Translations under genes and position numbers: made by a program
Part shown: piece by piece, positions 32,128 to 45,206 of the stretch
Numbering within the stretch: position 1 is the first letter of the stretch
How the letters are laid out: every line of letters begins with the position of its first letter
Source: Zygnema cylindricum
Taxonomy: Eukaryota > Streptophyta > Zygnematophyceae > Zygnematales > Zygnemataceae
Reading direction: 5' to 3'
DNA length: 64,000 nt
NCBI GenBank assembly: GCA_037447655.1
Contig: JBBHKE010000741.1
Coordinates: 167,270 to 231,269, forward strand
Notes under the pieces: model-generated
Told to the model about the DNA's origin: nothing
The model's input: the letters and a program-made list of their open reading frames with translations, nothing else
Databases searched by the model: none

Positions 32128-35100
32128 AAACCTCAGATTTCATTAGTATATACGTCAACAATGCCCGTTACGGCTGTCAACATCTACAATGTGTCTTGTT
32201 GCACCGTGTTTTTGAAGTTTTTTGAAGAGTCGCAAGGCACATCGTAATTTTTGTTGCGAATTGGTATGTCAAATGTCTTTTTGTGACCTTGTAAACGTAC
32301 AATCTTGCAGTCGTGGTTGTACAACACGCCTTTGCGTAAACCTCTCCTGTATGGCCGCCATGACTTTGCGGATTTTTCACCTTTTCATTAAATGACATTT
32401 GCCGCATCAAGACCCGTAGTAGATGCAAGCGGACAAAAACAAACAACACTGTATTTATTAAGTGGTCAAAATTAAAGAAAACTTTTCACGCTTGGGAATA
32501 TGTTATCCTTATTGTCAAAGCATTTTTACTTTATGTAAAACACATCGACGATGTGTTTTAATATAATTTTAAAGATGACGGGATAGTGGGTTTAAAAAAC
32601 ACAAGAAAACAAATTTGTGTACATCCTAAGTTTGACGATAATGCAAATTGCACTCTACAGTTTTGTGATTTCTTCGTACGGTTGCAACTTTTGTAGTGCG
32701 CGGCTAAGTTTTAAAGGAAAACGGTAAAGAAGCACGTACATAGCCACAAGGGGTAGTACCCTCCGTAGTCTTTTTTTTTTCTCACAAAAAAAAATTTGGT
32801 ACTTCACTGAAACAATACAACATTTTCTAAACAACCTCTTTTTTCTCTAATGGAACTTCACCCTAAATATTGAAAAATAAGTGTTCGTATGTCCCATTTC
32901 AAATATTTTAAGGTATCTAACCACTTGTGTCTCTTAGACCCTAGAGGGTGACCATTAGTTATTAACAAAATGCGACATTAAGCTGTAAGTAATGTAACTC
33001 CAAGTACCTTCTAGTCAGAAGTAAAATACATATTGCCAGTTGTTGAAGGCACATGGATATTTTGCAAATGGCCGTCTCTGCAAAGAATACTCTAATGTAT
33101 TGTACAATACAGTACTCTATTGTACATTAATGTACCCAGCAAAAAAATGGTAGCACAAACATCTAATGTGAAAAGAAAAACTGCGGATAAAAAATAAAAA
33201 AAAACGTACGATTGTACGAGGGACCGTTTTTCCCAGTGTATTTCTATGAAAAAGCTGTGTAGATGAGGTATATAGATGAGGGTACTGTACTGTACACCTT
33301 GATTCATTATTACCGTTTAGAATTTATTAGTGTTAACAATTAATTAGCATTATTAACGCTTATTTGGATTTTTCAAGATTTCGAAAAAAATAATTTACCC
33401 TAATATATCCATAACGTTGAGTTGGGTAAGACGGATCTGCGATCAAGATCTTCAATAAAATAGGTAAAAGTACAAAACTTGAGTACAGATTCACGTCCAT
33501 TTACTCGAATTTGTTCATAACTCTTATTTGGGTTCTCCTGTATAGTTAATACGCGATCAATATAAGAAAACAAAAAAACAAGATGTAGTCATACACGATA
33601 CATCTCTTCCACAAATCTTCCCTCACTTGCATCGGTGTTCTCTCGAGAAATTGAAGTTTATGATAAACTAATATGAAATCATCACTAATTTCTGTTTTAT
33701 TCAATAATCTTATTCACGAATACAACCAAAATAACACGATGTTGTACAAACTCCATAGAGACCTCTGCATTAATAAGCTAACAGTTCTGAATGGAGAAAA
33801 CTGAGAAAACCTTGCACTAATAGGAATAGACTGTGTAGTGTTTTTAAGCCTACGAGTTTGGACTTAATAACTTGAGGTCTCTAGATACAAATTGATCTTA
33901 ACACTTTGAAACAACCACCTGTAGTCAAATTGGCATTTTCGAAGCTTTCATTTTGTAAGGGCAATTGGTAATAAACACCTTTTATGGTATACTGCCCATT
34001 GTTACTAGTTCTAAACACTAAAAGCATTCAAATTTATGGATTTTTTCTGTCTTTAGTGAAGTTATTGAAAGGCGAAGGTCTTTACCTTTCGATCATGATG
34101 TCACAATTAAAAATCGCAAAATTGTGTCATAAAGAATGCTTAAAAATGTTTAACACTGATAACGATGGGTTGTGTACTACACAGTTGTAATGGTACTATT
34201 AGCAATCCACAACTTTAATGGTAAAAATAGCAATACACATTGTAGTGAAGCTAAATGAAAGTCAGTTTTAATTTCTCTCTCTCTATTGCTTTCTCTCTCA
34301 CTCTCTACCTCAATGTAGTGAAGCTGAAGGGGTAATGGAAAGTGTTGCATTGCGACAGCAGATGGGCGACGGTCACTTGGAAGGTTTGACGAAGTTAATG
34401 AATCTTATACTTATTTTAGAATTCATTGATGGAACCGATGGTATGTGGCAGGTGTTGTGTATATTTAGAAGCTTGTTATGGTTTTTTTCCTTGTTGCTTC
34501 TTCACTTTGGTCAATTCATACCTTTTATCCGGAAAGGATTTATACGTGTGATCGCGATTATTTAATTTATATTTTGCAACTATATACTTAACAAAATACC
34601 ATTTTGTACAGAATGACACGTCCATATACCACATTTTTCAATAAATCATAAATTATAATTTCTAACGCTAATTCACCGAACCTTAATAAACGTAGAAAAA
34701 TCAACTGTAAGTAATCCCTAAAAAATTGTGGGCGCCAATATAGCGTCGATAACGCTAACAATGATTCAAGGTGTAGTTTTGAGTGTTTCCTAGTGACTTT
34801 ACTACATCTACAAAGCCCTAAGGCCCAAAGATATACCTCGAGGTTAACAGAGAAATCACACAAAATCTCATTATAGATTGTCCCCTCACACCCACGAAAT
34901 ATATGAAGACATTCTACAATAAAATATATAATAGCTCTATTAGCACGCATGTAGCAAAGCAACCAACCTCCAGTCTTTTTTGGTATTACATGCATATGCG
35001 CAAGCACGAAGCGGTTGCGTGGCCTTCGGCCAATACAAGGGGGGGGAGGGAAAGCGTGACAGAGCGTGCAATATTTCTATCTTTTGTAGAACGTTCCATC

Positions 35101-37159
35101 CATTGCCATAAATCGCGGGGGAAAAAAACAACACTATCAGTCAAACGTCAAAAGGAACCATGATTTGATCCTCTTGTTTTAAAGAATTAGTTTCATACAC
35201 ATTTGTTTTAATGTAGCCTTAATAATACGGTATAAGGCGTACGTAATTTGGGGGAGCAAACGACTCGTGATTTACGTGATTTAGTGCGGGTTCATTTGGA
35301 GGATTCGGTTTGTAAAGTAATGACTTCAATACTAACAAGTGGCGTATGATTACTCGTGGAGTATCGCGCACATTATTTGCGGCATTACAATGACGAATAG
35401 ATTCCGTAATATTCGTTGCGGTTCGCGGATACACTTTGAGTACTTTGGTGACACGCGACATTACGTTCACGTTGCCGATTTGGGTACACGGACGGTGGAC
35501 AAAAGACCGCTGACAAATGATGACTCACGAATACCACATTAATGATTTGATGACTCAATGAGCATACTATCATGTCTACGTAAATATTTGGTTCAACAGT
35601 GGTTTATCTTTTGGTAAATATCTAATTAGTGTAGTTTTATCAGTTTTTGACATACCTTGTGTTTTCGAGTATACCAACACTAGTGAATGTAGGAGGTAGT
35701 TAGCGCACGGCTGGTATGCTTACGTACTTCAACAAGGCGTTTAATTGGTGGACAGACTTAGTAGTGCAGTCTGTGAGAGTATAGATTTAAGACTTAGTCT
35801 TTTCAAGACTTAGGAACTTTATGTACCAAAAACTGTTTATGATCATTTGTGGTAAATTTGTCTGAGTATTGCTCTCAGATCTGTTAGCAAAATTATGTGA
35901 AATTTAGCATGTTTGTTCCTCCTTGTATTGTCTATATTTTCGCAGATTTGCAAGGGTATTGTAAGCCTGGTATTTGTTTTACTTCATTGTGAAGTTGGTC
36001 GGTTATATCAAAGTTATGGAAGACTATTTTTGTGCAACTTTGACTAGATGATGTGATCACAGTGTTAATTTCTTTTGTCTAAAACTTTGTAAGGTTATTT
36101 TATAGCCTAGAAACAGTGTGTGATTATAGATTCAGCATGTTTTATGATTACTGTAGAATTCTGTGTTGATTCAAAGTAGGCTGTTTTTGGGTAGTCTGTG
36201 GTGTTTCCGAGGGTAAATCCATGGCTGAAAATGGCTATAGACAACAGACCACAATATGGACCACAATATAGAGCCTGTCGTGTCTGTACCTGTTTATTTT
36301 AGGCGGCTTTGAGTATGGGAATACCCTATTTTACCCCATTTTGAACCGGCATCCGCAGCCAATCCAACAAAAGAAAGGCACATAACGTCATACATCACTT
36401 AAAATGAAATAAAACGCAGTTGTATACAAATTCAAAACAAAACTGATGGAAAAAAGAATTTACCTTCGAGCTGTACACTTTAGCATCTGTGAAAGTAGAA
36501 AATGTATTCCTCCTTTGTAAATTGTACAGTTTTGGTGTCTGTCTTTTTCGCCTCCAATACCTCGGTAGTCATTGTAGTTTCAAGAGTTTTCCCATCAAAG
36601 CCAAATTAAACAAATGGTAACCATCATTTCTTGCAAGCTGCCAATCTTCTTCTCAATACAAAGTATAGTGTGGTAAAACATCCTAGCTGTAATGGAATCC
36701 GGATGTTTGGTTACTTAGTTAGAATCATTTTAAAAGATATTCCTAATATGTAGTTAAGTATTCAATTTGCTGGCGAGAAGTTCAAATTCTATTAGCTAAA
36801 AAACGGTTTGTGAAGAATTTTGTAGAAACTTAGAGAATCATAAAATAGAATGACAAATGTAATAGTGGAATTCACTCCAAGCTTATACATTTAAAAAACT
36901 GTACGAAAACAAGCACATTGAAAACCGTAACAGAAATCCCTAGCGGTAGCCTAGGGTTAGGAGACTTCCGCGATTGAGCGAAGGATTTTATAATAAGCTG
37001 AGAATTTTTTACTTCCCGAGTTGACAAATTGCAGAGATCGGCTACGTTCGAATTCAATGTTGTCGCCGCGATTTTCAGCCGTTCGATTATTGCCAATCTT
37101 ATTGTGCGGCCACAAGTTTTGCGGGATTTGCGTTTTGTAATATAAAAACTGAAAAAAAA

Positions 37160-37510
37160 TCAATGAAACAGTACAGTACGGTACAAGGCGGACCAGGAAA
37201 TTTTATGCGAGTCGGTAATGGTCAATACCCGAACGGAATGAATATTATCCGTATGAAAAATAGACAAACCTCGCACGTGAGACGTTCGAATCAACGACGG
37301 ATATCCATTCTGGTCGACTTGAGATCCATGAAATCGAAGCCGTATGCGTGAAATTGCGCTGGATGAAGAAGCTTTTGGCAAGGCCGCTGCTGGAAGAGCC
37401 GCGAATCTCTCGCCTGCCACGATTCGACGCGCTCCTCCGATCGAATCGCCATATCAGTCGCGAGTCAAGCTGAATAGCGGTTCTGCAGCGAGTATTAAAC
37501 GTTTATTTAG
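37160..37510. repeat. Dispersed repeat, copy 1
   Basis: Shares a series of ordered blocks with 43780-44100: CAGTACGGTAC, then a GTCGA...ATCGAAGCCG block, ATGAAGAA, GCCGC/CGCGC, TCGAATCGC..AT, and GTCA(A/G)GCTGA. It is about 60-65 percent alike by eye. The type of element is unknown, and no ends could be defined. Confidence 0.35.
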
Positions 37511-38079
37511 TTATTTACATTCTTAGAACTCAAATCTCGATATTTCATGGCAGAATTTTGACATTTAAAGTGGTGGATGCAATTCTTATCCTCTATATTG
37601 AGATAAGAAAGTTCAGACGTAATGTGTCAGAACTGTTTTTTCTTTAGTGCGTGTATAAGAGTTCCGTTTGTGTTGACCTTTCGGATTTGTCTGTTCCCGC
37701 CTATCGTTTAAGTGACGTAGCTCTCTTGCAAGGTTTTTGAGTTCGTTGGGCGTTAAAACGCTCTCGGCTTGTAGTTTTCTGCAGCTTACTGTCCGGAAAT
37801 GATCGAAAGGTCCTCTAAGTGAAAATGATCATTTGTTGTACTTGAGATCAACTTATCGTTCTACTGCCATCTGGTTTGGAATTCTGAAAAGCACTATGGA
37901 ATCACCGTGTCGTCGTTATTTATTCTCTTGCTATACGTAAAATTTCATCGTTGTGTCGAGCCTCTCGGGGCTGATGAAAGCAAAAATTCCGAAATTGGCC
38001 ACATGGACTTTGGGACAGTCAAATTCTTGCTAAGATTTTGACACTCAAACTGGTCTATGGGTTTCCGGCAAAAAACTTA

Positions 38080-38240
38080 TTGATCAAATTCGGACATTCA
38101 AAGTGGATGAACAATATATTGCATTAAACCAGACTATGAGATTGTGATGTTCAAACAAGAATGTTTATTGACAGTATCTCACATTAGAACAAATTATGAG
38201 GATGTGGTATTCACAAAAGATGTTAATATTTTAATCGGAG
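38080..38240. repeat. Degenerate tandem repeat, period about 65 bp
   Basis: Two to three imperfect units, each with CATTA-AAC-A-A-TATGAG-ATGTG-T-TTCA. A related block (GACATTTAAAGTGG) lies at 37560. No function is suggested. Confidence 0.35.
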
Positions 38241-39976
38241 ACCTAAATTCAAATCTATCGTTGACGATTCTAACATCAAAAATTTAGTAGTGATTTTGAA
38301 ATTTAGGTTTATTCCTAAGATTTTGGCGACCACATTGGCTGGTTTTGCTGACGAACGTAGCATTTTGGACAACCAAATTGTAAAAAAGAAAAAAATGATC
38401 TCTATACATTTGCAGTGATGTACATATGATAACCGAAAAACTGTACCTTACTCACGGAAACGGAAATTGCAATTGTTGGCACCCACCAATCAATGTTGTT
38501 CATTTGTTCAAGACAATATTTGCTCAAACTTCTCAAAAATGTAGAACTTCCAAGGACGTAAATGGGATCTAGACCTACTTCTCCTGCCTTGCCTCCTCAA
38601 TCTACACTAAATCTCCTCCAGACTGATTTCGAGCTTTACTCTCCCACCGCCACCATTTCGACATCCAATGCCTCGTCGCCATGTGACACGTCCTCACGGG
38701 CTCCCTTGTCCCCTAATAGGACCATGTCCAACCGCATGTGACGCTTCTGACAATTGTGACTCTTGTCACCTTCGTCACTCCTGTCACACTTGCTTACCCT
38801 CTTCTCACGATTGTGCACAATGCTCCGCGTCTAAAATCTACGTTATTTTTACGGGAAGACGACACAGTTGATCATTTTTAGTATAGGTTGTAGTTACTGC
38901 AGACTGTAGCCAGTACAGTCTGAGAGTCTAAGATAGTCTGGATAGGTAAATTGCTATAGTCCATTCATGAGGAAGACACAAAGAAGACAGCCACGCTAAT
39001 GTAAATTTCACGATATTTTCGCCAATCCATACTAGTTTTTCTTCCGGTATTTGCTTCTACGCTATGTCTGGTTTCTTTTACCGCAAAGAGTGTATCGATT
39101 ATCACACAAAAACAGCAACAACAGTTAGCGTGCACACGACATGGTCACGCATCTAGCTTTGGTTCAAATTGTTTCATTACACCACCGGCAAAAAAACTAT
39201 TTACGTTCAATATATTTAGGTAGGAGGCTTTCCCACGTTAATAACGTGGAAACAAACCAGTTTCCAAATCCACAGTTTTTCAATAGCGCAATACCGAAAA
39301 ATACTCCAAACCCATATCTTCACGCCTACCCTTCGCTCAAAACACTGTTCCAATGTCTGACCCTCATCCCGGCCAAAAATAAAGCCTCAAATATTATATA
39401 GCGTGAGAGGTAAAATCTGTTGAGGTTCCAAATTTTGGCTATATTTCTTGTGTTTCAATCTGTTCTAAAATCAGAGCTACTTCAACTTAGTCAAGGAAAT
39501 GGGCCTTTTGGCGTGACATCTCAAAATCATTTTGCAATTCATTGCATCAACACCGTCAGTAAATTGGAGCCAATGCTGTTTTGTAAAAAATCAAACATTA
39601 GAGGGGCAACTGATTGTACAGAAAACGGTTGCTCATAAAAAAGGCATATCAGGTAACAACGACTTTTGGCAGAAAAAAAATAAAAATAATAATAAATAAA
39701 TAAGAAAAAAACACCGATTCTTGATTGATAATATATAAAAGGAAATGAAAAATTTCCTGCACAAATAGTAAAAACCATATGTTCGAAAATTTACAATCAC
39801 TAGGCTAAGATCTATTTACACCTTGTTGGCTAAGAAAATCACGGGTAGATTAGATTTTCTAGTCAATAACAGCAGTGCTCGAGTAACTTATAAAATTGTC
39901 TCCAAGTTGCATAGGAGTGAATAAGGCATGGAAAAATATTCCAATTGATCAGCTGGAACGGCAAAAATCTATGAAC

Positions 39977-42900
39977 TTACGACGTCTTAAACATCACACA
40001 TTGCCGTGTGGTGTCGAAGAGGTTCTCCGTATCATCTGCCGGAACATTGAAAGCGACACCTTTATAGGTGATTCTGAACACGGTGATGGGTAACATGACA
40101 CAACGGCTGCGGAAGTAGTCGATGCCTGGAGTTGTTTGGAAGGTCCGGGCTTTCAAAATTGCATCTTCACCATTTAGGTAGAACTGATTTGCGACAGAGT
40201 TACTAGCTGCTGGACATTCTCGGAAGAGAGCCGAACCGGACTCGTCCACCTCGACGACAATCTCAGCTCCCGTCTTATTTGTCCTCAAACCGGTACTCAA
40301 ACTCGTTCCCTCGCCGTTTACAAGCGCAATCGTTGGGATTTCGCTTTTGTATCCGTCAAAATAGAAGTCACAAAGCTCCAACGGAGTGGATGGGCAAGAG
40401 GTGTTGCATGCAGGAGGAGGTGGCGGTGAAGGTGGGGGTGGAGGAGGAGGCGACGGTGGAGGAGGTGAAGGCGAAGGAGGGGGAGGAGATGGTGGAGGTG
40501 GGGGTGGTGATGGAGGTGGGGGAGAAGGTGAGGGAGGAGGAGGAGATGGTGGAGGAGGCGAAGGTGAAGGAGGAGGAGGTGAAGGCGAAGGAGGAGGAGG
40601 TGGGGGAGAAGGTGAGGGAGGAGGAGGAGATGGTGGAGGAGGTGAAGGTGAAGGAGGAGGAGGTGAAGGCGAAGGAGGAGGAGGAGAAGGCGAAGGAGGA
40701 GGAGGTGAAGGTGAAGGAGGAGGAGGTGGAGGTGATACAGGAAGAGTTTTGAGGGAAGGTAAACAGGTGCACGATGAGGTCGAGGGGCCCGTGGCAAAGA
40801 CAAGGCATCGGCGCTCGTCGGGGTAAGTTAGTTGGTTTGTGTCGCCTAAGTTGAGGTTTAGGACACTGTTGCCACTTGGAATTTGTACCGCGGTGAGAGG
40901 AATCACGAAGCAAGAGTTCTCGAAGTAGCTCTTCGGTGCCTGCAATAGATGCGAAACCGTATCGCGTAAGCCTCAATTTCTAATCCTTGTAACGCTGTTA
41001 CGCCTTACCTATGTTTATGAAATTCACACCTTCCATTTATGGTATGTTTTGGCACCATTTGTTTTAATTATTGAAAGTAAAGTAATTTATGCACATGGAT
41101 TTGTAAAGGCAGAGATCAATCCGTGACAGACCATGATGTGCCAATGAGTTTCAGTTTTGGATTCTTTCAATTGGTTAAACTTACCGAATTAAAGGTGCGG
41201 AACTTGATCTGGGCTTGTTGTCCGTTGACATAAAACTGGTCACCAGTGCTGGTTCCCGCCATGTCCGAACAGATGAAGGAAGCCTCTCCGGAACTGTCGA
41301 CTTCAATGATCTCTCCACTCACGGAGTCCATAACGTATGGCCCTACTCCCGTGTCACTCGATCCGTCCAAACTGAAATGGACCACAATTTTCACGTCAGT
41401 TTTATTTGTGCTTTTCAAATGAACACGCGCATCAAACTTGCATATCAAACGGATTGATTATATATATTTATTGCATAGTCTTTCAAAGTAGAACTGAAAA
41501 CAAGCTTGGTGTTTTCTGCACTTCATCACAAGTTTTAGTTTCTAGCTAAACCTTGGGCATTATTGGATTTCCAACAAGTATGGAAAATCCAAATTTGCAC
41601 ACGGGCAATGCTAAGGTTGATTAAGGAATTCCATAATTATTACTTCCACAGTGAAACCGTAAAAGGTTTTGGATCGAACGATCAAGAAAAATACAGCGCT
41701 AGAGTTGGACCTTTTGAACTGAACATGACTTTGTGCCATTGAACAACATCTTCGATATCAACGGGAAAAATCGAAAAGATAAATTTGCCTAACAGAAAAC
41801 ACACCAGAAGATTTACGGACCAAAATTAATATAAACCTAAATAAAGCCTTTAAAAGACCAAAATTATTTCATTGTTCTGATACGTGGGCAGAAAACGGGA
41901 TTGAGTAAAATATTGAATTTCAGTAGGCATAAGCTAGATAAGAGCATTAAACCAAACGAGAAAGAAAGATCAACAAAATGTAAAGCTTCAGAATAGTAAG
42001 GAGCTTCAACTTTATGACTGCAAAAAAATAACCAGTTTTTTAGCATTTATCAGTAAGGTTCATCATAGTGCCAAACAAATCTTTTTTTTTTAATTTCATA
42101 CATTATTCACAGAAAAACAAACACAAACAAATCCGATCGGGGTAGTTCTACAGATTATTCAAGCATTAAGAAAAAGTCGTTTCTCGCCAATATTTGCAAA
42201 TTTCTAGCTTCGGCAAAAACAAAAGTTAAATGGTTTTTGTAAGGCAAAGTTAGATGCAGAGAAAATGAGTAGATTTGAGTTAGCCAAAAAGAGGAGTGAG
42301 AAGAAAAGTGACGAGACTACAAAGGGAGGTGGGGAAAGGGATAGATGAGGCAAGGGAGAAACGGGGGAGAAAAGGAGACGGTCGGAAAAAGTATTGTACC
42401 AATCATCCCGCCTCTATCCGCTCCCTCAATTCCCCCCTCGCTCTCTTCTTCAGATTCTCATTAACTCCTTCCCCCCTCTCTTCCTCCCTTTTCTACTTTT
42501 CCACACTCTCTTCCGCCCATTCACAATCCCTTTCCCCCTCTCTTCCCCCTACCCATTTTTCTTTTTCACCGCTACCCACCTGCCTACCTTTATACTTACC
42601 CAACCTCGTTTCCTTTCTCCCTCCTCACCTCCTCCATTCTCTAAAGGCTTTCTCCCTATCTTCTCTCTCATTTCTCTATCTTCCACTAGTTCCCCAATCC
42701 CACTCGCAGCCCATGATATCGAAATTTACATTTTAATAATTCGGCTGATAATTTCAGCTCTACATTTTAAGCATTCAATTCCATTCAGAGAATCTGAATT
42801 TCCGTATTTCAATACAAACACGCCCAAAGGGAGAAACCGATTCGGGTCGTCGATCCTACCTGATGCTTGGGATGGTCTCGTTGTCCGGGGAAAGGAAAAA

Positions 42901-43098
42901 GTCGCAGAGAGGGAAGGAGGTGGCAGAGACTGTCATCAAAGTTCGAGCAGACACGCGGTCCGACATTTTTCCACGGTCCATCCTCATTCCGAAACCGCGT
43001 GCAGCCTCCGCACAAAAAATAGTGTGGCTCATCACCATCACCACGGCACACATTGCGAGGCTCCGACCAAGTTTGGGAGACAGATTTGCCATAGCCAT
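39977..43098 (-). CDS. Secreted two-domain protein with SPPPP rod (pherophorin-like architecture)
   Basis: Three exons on the minus strand: 43098-42860, 41371-41185 and 40939-39977, joined by GT-AG introns with matching phases, giving about 462 residues. Residues 1-34 are a signal peptide (hydrophobic core LAMCAVVMVM, likely cleavage after AEA). Domain 1 runs from LCDFF to RRCLVF. A rod of about 109 residues of Ser-Pro repeats (SPPPP) follows. Domain 2 (LCDFY to RQCVMF) repeats domain 1: both share EVD-SG-A-F-C, QFY-NG--A--K-RTF, C-----LPIT/PLT and a closing Cys-hydrophobic motif, with four Cys in the same places. Globule-rod-globule, secreted and probably hydroxyproline-rich is the layout of volvocine pherophorins and suggests a cell-wall or matrix role. 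I do not see the classic pherophorin-domain sequence, so the family name describes layout only. Domain 1 is split by both introns; domain 2 is intronless. Confidence 0.8.
40396..40735 (-). repeat. Imperfect GGAGGA/GGTGGA repeat coding the SPPPP rod
   Basis: A short-period repeat inside the last exon of the secreted-protein gene. All frames stay open because of the purine bias, which produces long artefactual frames (Gly-rich, Glu/Val-rich, Leu/His-rich). Only the minus frame with Ser-Pro repeats continues into conserved domains on both sides. Confidence 0.85.
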
Positions 43099-43779
43099 GG
43101 GATTATTTTTTTGTCCTCTCTGTCTCTCTTAGAACCACCACTGTTTCTCCTTTTACAACGAACAAAGATCGGAATGGCTGAATTTTTTGGGTGGATTTTT
43201 TTTATGTTTTCGTAAAAGCGGAATGTATTTTTAGATTCTGATTCCTTTATGAAATTTTCTTTCGTCCAGGGTCACTATTTAAGAAAAAAATTCTGCGAGA
43301 GCAGAGGTACAGAGAGAAGGAGAGGGTGCTGTGACTGAAAATTGCCAGAAAAAATTGGACGCCCCGGATCTGACGATGACTCAATCGACGGCTGCAGGCG
43401 CATGTTCGGCCGGGTCACCACTTTGACCGGCTGCGCCGTGTGGCCGGTTCAAAATGTCGAACGGAGAATTGCGGCGAATTGCGGTGGACGGCCGGAAAAG
43501 CCGTGTTGTAGCGCCGAGCTGGACTGTAGCGGCTCTTCAAGTACCGTTCAGCGGACCGCGTACGGAAGCTACAGAGTTCAAAAACCGTCAATTGTGCGCA
43601 CGTGTGACGCGATGACTAGACTTCAATTCGACCGCATTGGCCGTCAGTTGCCCGCATTTGAACCGTCATCGACCGCCTTCCTTCTCTCAAGTGCGAGATG
43701 CGCATTCGAACGGGAAAACACAAATCGTCGGATTACAAGACAGGAGCTGAACTGAAATCCGTGGTTACAGTACGGTACG

Positions 43780-44100
43780 GTAGATCGGGGATCAGCAAAT
43801 GTTGCTAGTTTACTGTACGGTACTAGTCAACGCCCTGGCTGAAAAGTGAAAACCTAAAAACCTGCGACGCGATCTTAAAGTCAACGAAGGGTAGACATTC
43901 GGTCGAATTCAAATCGATTGAATCGCAGCCGCACAAGTGGAAAGACGGAAGTTTCGCACGCGCGCTAAATGAAGAAAGCTGCAGGTGAAATGGTAGCTGC
44001 ATAACAGCAGTGAATCGGTCACCCCGCCGCGCGTTCCATTGTTCGAATCGCGATATTGTAGCGAGTCAGGCTGATTAGCAATTATGCATCGAGTGGCGTT
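43780..44100. repeat. Dispersed repeat, copy 2
   Basis: Partner of 37160-37510 in the same orientation, with the same ordered blocks (ending GCGAGTCAGGCTGATTAGC). No coding potential or terminal repeats were seen. Confidence 0.35.
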
Positions 44101-44851
44101 TTATTCTTCACTAATATGCCTTGGCCATTAATTTTGAAATACCTTTCAGCTTACTAATTTCTAGCTTCTATTTCATTTGTTCTTTATAGTTATATATAGA
44201 AGCTAAATTAACTAGCTCCCTCACTTAAATGGGGATGACAATCATCGGCAATCACATAAAGATGGCAGACCTTTTTCAACAACAAATTTGTCTTTAATTC
44301 TTTCCGTCAACACACCCTTGAGATAAAATCAAAAATATCGGGACCAGATGATGAGAGTCGTAAAGCATTACCTTTGCTAAGAGGAAAGAGAGAGACATGA
44401 AAGTTGTCAAAGATGCAAATGTCATCATGTAAAATCATCAAGATGAGGAGAGGAAGCACGATGTACGGAAGCCATTGCATTAAAAACAAGGTAAGTAATA
44501 CAAGTTGCCATTAATGTTTCCTATTCTTTTTACATCTAGAATCGAACTTAAAAAGCACAATAATTTTCTTGCTAATCTAGTCCCTACGTTTGTCTATAGA
44601 TTTGGCTTAAGAACTTATTTTTAGAAAGTTCTTGGACAAAACCTACCTCCTTCAACATGTACCTATGGGTCAAGTCCAACTAACCGCACACTAATAAAAT
44701 CGATTTTGTAATACATAGGATGCAATGTACCATCTGGATTTTGAGGGAGCCATGTTTGAAGAGTGTGGACGACAGGCAAGAATGCGTGCTTTGAAAAGAA
44801 TCTAAATGACTCTCATGTCACATTGGACTGCTATTGGACTGCTAATCGACT

Positions 44852-44901
44852 GTATGGGAGCAAGGTTAACGAATTTGTATGGGAGCAAGGTTAACGAATT
44901 T
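44852..44901. repeat. Perfect 25-bp tandem duplication
   Basis: The unit GTATGGGAGCAAGG plus TTAACGAATTT occurs twice head to tail without a mismatch, so it is recent. A shorter duplication (ATTGGACTGCT) lies just before it. Confidence 0.8.
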
Positions 44902-45206
44902 GACAACTAGGCGTACAGATTGTATCAAGGGACGTGAAAAAGCCGAGAGAAGTGTAATACAGTAGTGACCAATGTGTCATTGAAGCTGGAACCGGTGTGG
45001 GTTTATGTGGTTCAACACGTTTGTGAAATGTCGCTTTTATTCTAAGAAGGGACACTTCCCTAAGACACGGTTATGTGACTTCTTCAATCTGGCAGAAAAG
45101 CGAATCATGAGAGTACGACACTTTTTTGTCACGCTAAACAAAATGTGTCCGAGAAGGTCAAGGGCTAAAAGAATATTGTTTCATCTCCTTATGTAACACA
45201 CCTATT

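Larger units (their letters stand above)
32128..39976. other. AT-rich region without a recognised gene
   Basis: No frame longer than about 140 codons, and none resembles a family I know. Items seen: MITE-like ends at 33295 and 34773; a possible exon at 34335-34440 (opening MESVALRQQMGDG, followed by a GTATGT donor-like site); a CT microsatellite near 34275; a repeat at 37160-37510 related to 43780-44100; a degenerate tandem repeat near 38080-38240; and a Cys-rich frame at 38668-38871 that I do not trust. Confidence 0.45.
43099..45206. other. Intergenic region, no recognised gene
   Basis: Upstream of the secreted-protein gene on its minus strand there is a TTAAATAG sequence (about 43276-43283) that might serve as a TATA-like element; this is a weak call. 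The 43780-44100 stretch is copy 2 of the repeat at 37160-37510. A perfect 25-bp tandem duplication lies at 44852-44901. The frame at 43342-43755 (137 codons, plus strand) has no recognisable motif. Confidence 0.4.

Noticed and set aside
33295-34773. A 1.48-kb element bounded by TACACCTTGATTCATTATT and an inverted AATGATTCAAGGTGTA
   Set aside because: The tips fit the MITE family, but the span is far longer than the other copies and holds further partial tips; it could be two unrelated elements.
38668-38871. Cys-rich plus-strand frame (CDASDNCDSCHLRHSCHTC)
   Set aside because: Cys-rich by local CTGTGAC/TTGTCAC repetition; short, no start context, no splice signals or family resemblance.
40279-40976. 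Gly-rich, Glu/Val-rich and Leu/His-rich frames over the SPPPP region
   Set aside because: Shadows of the purine-biased repeat; only the minus Ser-Pro frame connects conserved domains and fits the splice phases.
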